NCBI RefSeq assembly: GCF_014860165.1 | Contig: NZ_JACZKG010000018.1 | Coordinates: 38,535-102,534, forward strand | DNA length: 64,000 nucleotides | Direction: 5' to 3' | Origin: Devosia sp. | GTDB lineage: Bacteria; Pseudomonadota; Alphaproteobacteria; Rhizobiales; Devosiaceae | Part shown: positions 58,551 to 64,000 of the stretch, in pieces | Numbering within the stretch: position 1 is the first letter of the stretch | Layout of the letters: every line of letters begins with the position of its first letter | The notes under the pieces: model-generated | Told to the model about the DNA's origin: nothing | The model's input: only the letters and a program-made list of their open reading frames with translations | Database searches by the model: none | Translations under genes and position numbers: made by a program

Positions 58551-58871
58551 ATGTCCCTGCGCGACTCGCTCGACCTGATCCGCACGGTCCGTCCGGACGC
58601 CGGCACCGCCGCCCTCGAACACGAGATCATGGCCGAGCGGGCGTCTTCGCTCGGAGCCGCCGAGCAGCGCGTGGTCAGGGCCGTCGCGGCGCTCGCGGCA
58701 GCAGAGAACGATCGGGATGACCGCCTGAGCGAGGCGCGCAAGGTGGTCTGGGAATATTTCGTACAGCGCGAACTGGTCGGCTTCCGCAGGCATAACGACG
58801 TGATTCAGGAACTGAGCATTCCCCGCGAAGTGCTTGTCGGCCTTGGCGCAATGACGGCCAGGCGGAAATAG
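58551..58871 (+). CDS. DUF6665-like hypothetical protein
   Basis: 106-aa soluble helical protein: LEHEIMAERASSLGAAEQRV, EARKVVWEYFVQRELVGFRR and LSIPREVLVGLGAM. The pattern resembles DUF6665 from memory, which has no known function. It sits between bolA and a HIT-family gene with almost no gaps, so it is probably co-transcribed. Confidence 0.65.
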   Translation: MSLRDSLDLIRTVRPDAGTAALEHEIMAERASSLGAAEQRVVRAVAALAAAENDRDDRLSEARKVVWEYFVQRELVGFRRHNDVIQELSIPREVLVGLGAMTARRK

Positions 58872-59267
58872 ATGATGGACGTGGAACCCGGCTGTCGCTT
58901 CTGCCTTGCCAATGCGCTGCTGGTGGACACGCCCATCCTCGATACCGAGCACTTCTATATGCTGGGTAGCATTGATCCGATGGTGCCGGTGGCCGGCATG
59001 CTCATCCCCAAGCGGCACAGCGACGACCCGTTCGGCCTGTCGCCTGTCGAATGGGCCGATTTCGGCAATGCCCTGGCGGCAGCCAAGGCACATTTTGCGG
59101 CCAGGAAGCCCGACGGATTTACGCTAGGCTGGAATGTGGGAGCCGTCGCAGGCCAGCACGACTTTCATGCCCATCTGCACGTCATTCCCCGCTTCAGGGG
59201 CGAGCCGAATGAGGGCGTCGGCATCCGCCGGGTGCTGCGGACGCAGTCATGGGCCGCAAACGCATGA
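58872..59267 (+). CDS. HIT-family nucleotide hydrolase
   Basis: 131-aa HIT protein. The catalytic triad motif is HDFHAHLHVIPRF (HxHxH), and CRFCLA at the start is shared by several family members. It likely hydrolyses nucleoside phosphoramidates or dinucleoside polyphosphates. Its stop overlaps the HAD start. Confidence 0.9.
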   Translation: MMDVEPGCRFCLANALLVDTPILDTEHFYMLGSIDPMVPVAGMLIPKRHSDDPFGLSPVEWADFGNALAAAKAHFAARKPDGFTLGWNVGAVAGQHDFHAHLHVIPRFRGEPNEGVGIRRVLRTQSWAANA

Positions 59268-59893
59268 CCCGCGCCGTATTCTTCGATGTCGATGGCGTGC
59301 TCGTGCATGGCTACCACGCCAACCCGGCTCGCGTCCGGGCCTGGGACGCCAACCTGCTGGCCGATACCGGCGTCGATCCTGAGCGCTTCCGGCAGGAATT
59401 CATCTTCGACATCTTTGTGAAAAAGGTCATCATCGGCGAGACGGCACTGATCGACGCCTTGGAGCGCCGCCTGCCGTCACTGGGCTACAGGGGTTCGCCC
59501 ATGGCCTTCGCCCATTACTGGCTGACCCAGGACAGCGTGCTCAACCAGGACCTGCTCGCCGTCATTCGGCGCCTCAAGGGCCGCAGCGATCTCAAGCTCT
59601 TTATCGCCACCAATCAGGAGCATCTCCGGGCCAATAGGCTCTGGAGCCATATGGGCCTGTCCGAGCTGTTCGAGGATATCTTCTACGCCGCTCGCATCGG
59701 TGCACAGAAGCCGGACCCCAGATTCTTCGATTTCATCGAGCACCGCATCGGCAAACAGGACGAGCCGCCGCTGTTCTTCGATGACTCGCCCAAGGTCGTC
59801 GACGGCGCGCGCCGTCATGGCTGGGAAGCGGTGCAATTCGATAGCGTCGAGGACTGCACAAACCATCCCTGGATCGCTGAGCGCCTGGCGTGA
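59249..59893 (+). CDS. HAD-superfamily hydrolase
   Basis: 214-aa HAD phosphatase with all four motifs: FFDVDGVLVHG (motif I), ATNQEHLR (motif II), GAQKPDPRFF (Lys) and LFFDDSPKVVDGARR (motif IV). Substrate unknown. An ATG at 59264 is an alternative start; the first overlaps the HIT gene by 19 bases. Confidence 0.9.
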   Translation: MGRKRMTRAVFFDVDGVLVHGYHANPARVRAWDANLLADTGVDPERFRQEFIFDIFVKKVIIGETALIDALERRLPSLGYRGSPMAFAHYWLTQDSVLNQDLLAVIRRLKGRSDLKLFIATNQEHLRANRLWSHMGLSELFEDIFYAARIGAQKPDPRFFDFIEHRIGKQDEPPLFFDDSPKVVDGARRHGWEAVQFDSVEDCTNHPWIAERLA

Positions 59894-60015
59894 CCACCCG
59901 CTGACGCAGGAATGATCGGCTATCGCCGATGGTGGCCTCGACAGCGCCCGACTCCTGTCCTATTTAAGGGCAACAGCAAGCGGCCCTTGACCCCGCCTAT
60001 CGAAAGGTTTTTGCC

Positions 60016-60351
60016 ATGACCGACATCAATGCGTTCATCGACGACAAGGTGAAGAACAACGACGTGTTCCTTTTCATGAAGGGGTCGCCGGACTTTCCGC
60101 AGTGTGGCTTCTCCGGGCAGGTCGTGCAGATCCTGAACTACCTGGGCCTCGAATATGGCAGCGCCAATGTGCTCGAGAGCGCCGAATTGCGTGATGGCAT
60201 CAAGGCTTACACCAACTGGCCGACCATCCCGCAGCTCTATGTGAAGGGCGAATTCATCGGCGGCGCCGATATCGTGCGCGAGATGTTCCAGGCCGGCGAA
60301 CTGCAGTCGCACCTGCAGAATGCCGGCATCCCGGTCAAGCAGACCGCCTGA
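60016..60351 (+). CDS. grxD: monothiol glutaredoxin (CGFS type)
   Basis: 111-aa glutaredoxin with the CGFS active site in KGSPDFPQCGFSGQVVQ and the C-terminal GGADIVREMFQAGEL. CGFS glutaredoxins carry [2Fe-2S] clusters and pair with BolA. A gene for a BolA protein is upstream in the same direction. A terminator follows. Confidence 0.95.
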   Translation: MTDINAFIDDKVKNNDVFLFMKGSPDFPQCGFSGQVVQILNYLGLEYGSANVLESAELRDGIKAYTNWPTIPQLYVKGEFIGGADIVREMFQAGELQSHLQNAGIPVKQTA

Positions 60352-60374
60352 TTTCTTGCAGATTTCTTGTGTTT

Positions 60375-60395
60375 CGCCGGGCCTCGTGCCCGGCG
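60375..60395 (+). terminator. terminator after grxD
   Basis: CGCCGGGC, five-base loop and GCCCGGCG make a perfect 8-bp stem followed by TTGCTGTTT. This is typical of a moderate rho-independent terminator. Confidence 0.75.
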
Positions 60396-60526
60396 TTGCT
60401 GTTTGTCAGGCCCCTATGCCGAAGGCCTGAGGCATCACGGGATTTGATGCCTGTCATTCAGCAATATCGCTTTCCGTGATGAAATCGCGGGCGTAGATAG
60501 AATATCCACCTCGCGGATATTCCCCC

Positions 60527-61744
60527 ATGAACACGTCCACGCTTCGCCCCGCAGTCCCCCTGCTCGTGTTGATCATTGCCGGCTGCATTATCGCCGCCAT
60601 CGGCAATGGCGTCCGAACCAGCTTCGGGCTGTTCACCCTGCCCATGACGGCCGATCTCGGCCTCACGCGTGAGCAATGGGGCATGGCCATGGCCATCCAG
60701 AACCTGGCCTGGGGCATTGCGCAGCCCTTCGCCGGCGCATTCGCCGACCGTATCGGCACCGGCCGGACCGTGGCGGCGGGCGCTGCGCTCTATGGGCTGG
60801 GCGTGCTGGGCATGGCCTTTTCGCCCGATGCGGGGCTGATCACCCTGACGGCCGGTGTCATCACCGGCGTCGGCATTGCCGTCTGTTCCTTCTCGGTGGT
60901 GATGGCCGCCTTCGGCCGCTCGGTGCCTATGGAGAAGCGCTCCCTGATCTTCGGCGTCGCCACCGCCGCCTCGTCCTTCGGCCAGTTCGCCTTCGCGCCG
61001 ATCAGCCAGGGCTTCATCAACGCCTTCGGCTGGCAATCGGCCCTGCTTTACCTGGCCATGGCCCTGCTGCTGATCATTCCGCTGAGCTACGCCCTGCGCG
61101 GCCGCACCGAGAACACATCGGGCCACGCCGACCTGCCCTTCATGGAGGCCTTGGCAAAGGCCTGGGGCCATGGCTCCTATCGCCTGCTGGTCATCGGCTT
61201 TTTCGTCTGCGGCTTCCACCTCGCCTTCATCAACGTCCACATGCCGGCCTATCTGGTGCAATGCGGGCTGTCGCCAGAAGTGGGCTCCTGGACCATCGCC
61301 GTCATTGGCCTGTTCAACATTGTCGGTTCGCTCCTGGCCGGCTATCTCGGCGGCCGGCTGCCCAAGCAGATGCTGCTGGCGACCATTTACTTCCTGCGCG
61401 CCGTGGCGATCGGCCTGTTCCTGCTGATCCCGGTCAGCGAGGTGACGGCCTATGCCTTTGCCGCGGCCATGGGGCTGCTGTGGCTCTCCACCGTGCCGCT
61501 GACGGCCGGGCTGGTCAGCCTGTTCTTCGGCGCCCGCTATATGGGCATGCTCTATGGCGTGGCCTTCCTCAGCCACCAGATCGGCTCATTCGTCGGCGTC
61601 TGGCTGGGCGGTTTCGTCTATGACCAGACCGGCTCCTATAGCCTGGTCTGGTATATGGGCATCGCGCTGGGCCTGGCTTCGGCGGCGGTGCATATCCCGA
61701 TCAACGAGCGCAGCGCCCCCAGCTTCGCGCTCAAGCCGGCCTGA
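60527..61744 (+). CDS. MFS transporter
   Basis: 405-aa major-facilitator transporter with 12 predicted transmembrane segments. It contains GLTREQWGMAMAIQNLAWGI and the loop GAFADRIGTGRTVAAG between TM2 and TM3. The family resembles the oxalate/formate antiporter-type or drug-type MFS; the substrate is not evident. ATG 60527 is the standard start. Confidence 0.9.
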   Translation: MNTSTLRPAVPLLVLIIAGCIIAAIGNGVRTSFGLFTLPMTADLGLTREQWGMAMAIQNLAWGIAQPFAGAFADRIGTGRTVAAGAALYGLGVLGMAFSPDAGLITLTAGVITGVGIAVCSFSVVMAAFGRSVPMEKRSLIFGVATAASSFGQFAFAPISQGFINAFGWQSALLYLAMALLLIIPLSYALRGRTENTSGHADLPFMEALAKAWGHGSYRLLVIGFFVCGFHLAFINVHMPAYLVQCGLSPEVGSWTIAVIGLFNIVGSLLAGYLGGRLPKQMLLATIYFLRAVAIGLFLLIPVSEVTAYAFAAAMGLLWLSTVPLTAGLVSLFFGARYMGMLYGVAFLSHQIGSFVGVWLGGFVYDQTGSYSLVWYMGIALGLASAAVHIPINERSAPSFALKPA

Positions 61745-61872
61745 CCGTTCCCATCCGGCAGGAAGCATCGCTTCCTGCCGATCAATGCTTGCCAAAGCCG
61801 GCTCCGAAGTTCATGGTCCGCGCCATATTTCCGGCGCCGGCATTCTCTGGCGACTATTCCGAGATCAATTCC

Positions 61873-63138
61873 ATGTCCGATCATTTCACGCGGGTTCTCT
61901 CGCGCCCTGAATTCATTGCGCTGATGGCCGCCCTGATGGCCATCAACGCCCTGGCCATCGACGTGATGCTGCCGGCCCTGCCCTATATGGGCGAAGCGCT
62001 GGGCGTCACCAGCGAGAACGAGCGCCAGTATGTCATTACCGCCTATATGCTCGGCATGGGCATTGCCGTGCTCGGCTTTGGCCCGCTGACCGACCGCTTC
62101 GGCCGTCGTGCGCCCCTGCTCGTGGGCATGGGCATCTACATCGTGGCCGCCGTCGCCGCCATCTTCGCACCCAGCTTCACCGTGCTGCTGGTGCTGCGCT
62201 TCATCCAGGGCATGGGCGCCGCCAGCGTGCGCGTGATCGCCACCGCCGTCGTCCGCGACCGCTATTCGGGCCGCGAAATGGCCGAGGTCATGTCGCTGAC
62301 CTTCATGGTTTTCATGGCCATCCCCATCATCGCGCCGGGCATCGGCCAGGTTATCCTGCTGATGGGTGAGTGGCACAACATCTTCATTTTCATGGGGCTG
62401 CTAGCCGCTGTCTTCTGGCTGTGGACCTACATTCGCCTGCCGGAAACCCTGCCGGTGGCCGCTCGCCGTCCGCTCAGCTTCAAGGCAGTCGTGGACGGCT
62501 TCCTCATCGTCTTCACCAACCGGGTGGCCTTTTCCTATGGCCTGGCCGGCATGTTCCTGTTTGGCGCGCTGTTCGGCTTCATCAGTTCGTCCCAGCAGAT
62601 CTATGTCGATATCTATGGCCTGGGCGTCTATTTCCCGGTGGCCTTCGCCGCCATGGCCGGGTTGATGGCCGTGTCGTCCTTCACCAATTCGCGCATCGTG
62701 CGCCGCATCGGCATGCGCCGGCTGTCGCATGGCGCCGTCCTGAGCTTTGCCGGCTTTTCCGCCGTCTGGCTCATCCTGGCCATGGTGGGTTTCCTGCCGC
62801 TCTGGCTGTTCTTCAGCCTGCTGGCGATCATCATGTTCAGCTTCGGCTGGTGCTCGTCCAATATGAACTCGCTCTCCATGGAGCCGCTCGGGGCGGTCGC
62901 TGGCACGGCGGCTTCCGTTTTCGGCTTCGTCCAGACGGTGGGCGGTGCAGTGCTGGGCAGTTATGTCGGCCAGCAGTTCGATGGCACCACTGTGCCGGCG
63001 GCGCTCGGCTACCTGGGATTCGGCGCACTGGCGCTGGTGTGCATTCTTGTGGCGGAAAAGGGTCGCCTTTTCGGGCTGGGCGAGCAGTATGCGCGCGCAT
63101 CGTCGGAGACAGTGGCAGTAGCCGACGCGGGGCACTGA
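61873..63138 (+). CDS. Bcr/CflA-type MFS drug transporter
   Basis: 421-aa MFS efflux protein with 12 segments, AINALAIDVMLPALPYMGEA at the start, the TM2-3 motif GPLTDRFGRRAPLLVG and the antiporter-type RFIQGMGAASVRVIATAVVR. The family exports drugs such as bicyclomycin. I chose the ATG at 61873; the frame starts at 61789 but the first 28 residues are not MFS-like. Confidence 0.9.
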   Translation: MSDHFTRVLSRPEFIALMAALMAINALAIDVMLPALPYMGEALGVTSENERQYVITAYMLGMGIAVLGFGPLTDRFGRRAPLLVGMGIYIVAAVAAIFAPSFTVLLVLRFIQGMGAASVRVIATAVVRDRYSGREMAEVMSLTFMVFMAIPIIAPGIGQVILLMGEWHNIFIFMGLLAAVFWLWTYIRLPETLPVAARRPLSFKAVVDGFLIVFTNRVAFSYGLAGMFLFGALFGFISSSQQIYVDIYGLGVYFPVAFAAMAGLMAVSSFTNSRIVRRIGMRRLSHGAVLSFAGFSAVWLILAMVGFLPLWLFFSLLAIIMFSFGWCSSNMNSLSMEPLGAVAGTAASVFGFVQTVGGAVLGSYVGQQFDGTTVPAALGYLGFGALALVCILVAEKGRLFGLGEQYARASSETVAVADAGH

Positions 63139-63140
63139 GG

Positions 63141-63273
63141 CTCTCTCCCCTCTCCCCTTGCGGGAGAGGGGACCCCTCTTCGGGTCGGGTGAGGGGGCCT
63201 GCCCCGCACACCTGCTCCAGTAAGGGCCCCCTCACCCGGCCTTCGGCCGACTTCTCCCCTAAGGGAGAGGTGA
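63141..63273. repeat. REP-like inverted repeat overlapping clpP 3' end
   Basis: GC-rich palindromes of the CCCTCTCCCCTTGCGGGAGAG type, GGTGAGGGGGCC and GGCCCCCTCACC, and TCTCCCCTAAGGGAGAG lie between the MFS gene and clpP. The clpP stop codon (63259-63261) is inside the last palindrome, so the final residues of ClpP are encoded by repeat DNA. Confidence 0.8.
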
Positions 63274-63888
63274 AGACGCCGCCCCCTCGATCTGGCCGCG
63301 GTCGTGATAGACGTGGTCGACCAGGCCCCAGTCGCGGGCCTGTTCGGGCGTCATGAAGTTGTCGCGCTCGAGCGCCTTTTCGACCTCTTCATAGGTCCGC
63401 CCGCAATGCTTGGCGTAGAGGTTATGCATGCGGCGCTTCAGCCGCAGGCTTTCCTCGGCATGCAGCATGATGTCGGTGACCTTGCCCTGGAAGCCGCCAC
63501 TGGGCTGGTGCAGCATGATCGAGGCATTGGGCAGGCAGATGCGCATGCCCGGCTCGCCCGCCATCAGCAGGAATGAGCCGGCCGACATGGCCATGCCCAT
63601 GCACAGCGTGCCCACCGGCGCCTTGATGAACTGCATCGTATCATACATGGCCATGGCCGAGGTCACGACGCCCCCGGGCGAGTTGATATAGAGGTAGATT
63701 TCCTTCTTCGGGTTTTCCGCCTCGAGGAACAGCAACTGGGCGCAGACCAGCGACGCCATGGCGTCCTCGACCTCGCCATTGACGAAGATGATCCGCTCGC
63801 GCAGCAGCCGGGAATAGATGTCGAAGGAGCGTTCGCCCCGGGTGGTTTGTTCGACGACCATAGGGACGAGTTGCATCATGTCGCGCAT
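63259..63888 (-). CDS. clpP: ATP-dependent Clp protease proteolytic subunit
   Basis: 209-aa ClpP with all catalytic residues: Ser102 in GMAMSAGS, His127 in MLHQPSGG and the Asp in [13 protein letters not shown]. It degrades unfolded and regulatory proteins with ClpA or ClpX. The ATG at 63888 has AGGAGA upstream. The C-terminal tail [10 protein letters not shown] is encoded by the REP-like repeat, so its length may vary between strains. A second clpP copy in the genome is common in this order. Confidence 0.95.
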   Translation of the reverse strand: MRDMMQLVPMVVEQTTRGERSFDIYSRLLRERIIFVNGEVEDAMASLVCAQLLFLEAENPKKEIYLYINSPGGVVTSAMAMYDTMQFIKAPVGTLCMGMAMSAGSFLLMAGEPGMRICLPNASIMLHQPSGGFQGKVTDIMLHAEESLRLKRRMHNLYAKHCGRTYEEVEKALERDNFMTPEQARDWGLVDHVYHDRGQIEGAASSPLP

Positions 63889-63951
63889 CGGCGATTCTCC
63901 TGTTGGTTGATTGGTGGTTGGGCGCAAGGCCGGCCGGCGATCGCACCGGCG

Positions 63952-63991
63952 CCACCCTCCCCCTTGTGGGGAGGGATCAAGGGTGGGGGTG
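63952..63991. repeat. REP-like inverted repeat upstream of clpP
   Basis: CCACCCTCCCCCTTGTGGGG and AGGGTGGGGG form another palindromic GC-rich unit, similar in style to the two inside the window. It lies upstream of clpP near the window edge. Confidence 0.6.
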
Positions 63992-64000
63992 GTTTGGCCC

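Overview
The window looks like an alphaproteobacterial chromosome of the order Hyphomicrobiales, possibly Devosiaceae. This rests on the dispersed pur genes with their small neighbours, a DUF1476 (ATPase inhibitor zeta-type) gene, a CGFS glutaredoxin, and the canonical rhizobial-type trb operon. The family placement is an inference from gene content and order only. The window falls into two parts that meet near position 41,470.

Positions 1 to about 41,470 are accessory DNA that reads as part of an integrative conjugative element (ICE). The left edge holds a decayed toxin-antitoxin-like pair. Next come two convergent genes of unknown function: a HExxH putative metallopeptidase and a protein with a HEPN-type RNxxxH motif. 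A complete trbBCDEJKLFGI operon for a VirB-type mating channel (4156-13480) ends in a DUF2274 gene. Opposite it lies a block encoding LuxR, LuxI, a LysR regulator and a ribbon-helix-helix protein, which suggests quorum-sensing control of transfer. No relaxase, coupling protein or integrase is visible, so the rest of the element should lie to the left or be lost.

From 16.5 to 38.8 kb there is a catabolic cargo. It encodes a D-amino-acid transaminase-like enzyme, a PfkB sugar kinase (FrlD-like), two short-chain dehydrogenases, an ornithine cyclodeaminase-family protein, a threonine-synthase-like PLP enzyme, a DauR/YheO-like regulator, an aldo/keto reductase and an AbrB-family membrane protein. 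These are followed by Edd (phosphogluconate dehydratase), a complete polar amino-acid ABC transporter, a GntR/UTRA regulator, a chemoreceptor, a SIS-domain deglycase (FrlB/FraB-like), an aspartase and an MmgE/PrpD protein. My reading is uptake, phosphorylation and deglycation of an Amadori compound (a fructosyl-amino acid). Glucose-6-phosphate would enter the Entner-Doudoroff route, and the amino acid, perhaps aspartate, would go to fumarate. A quorum-sensing conjugative element carrying Amadori-type catabolism resembles the opine logic of Ti plasmids.

The right end of the accessory part (39.4-41.5 kb) holds a second HEPN-motif protein, a tRNA-Arg 3' remnant beside short tandem and inverted repeats, an AlpA-like excisionase or regulator, and a truncated ORF that runs into a truncated radC. 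Only the C-terminal JAMM part of radC survives, so the chromosome was interrupted in radC.

Positions 41,470 to 64,000 are core chromosome: a FemAB/CelD-type GNAT protein, ccdA, rpe, purB, two GNAT genes around a small hydrolase, DUF1476, purC, purS, a four-gene envelope/glycan block, purQ, a Pr6Pr-like membrane gene, purL, a secreted protein, bolA, a DUF6665-like gene, HIT, HAD, grxD, two MFS transporters and clpP. Rich inverted repeats lie in three intergenic gaps, and one supplies the end of clpP.
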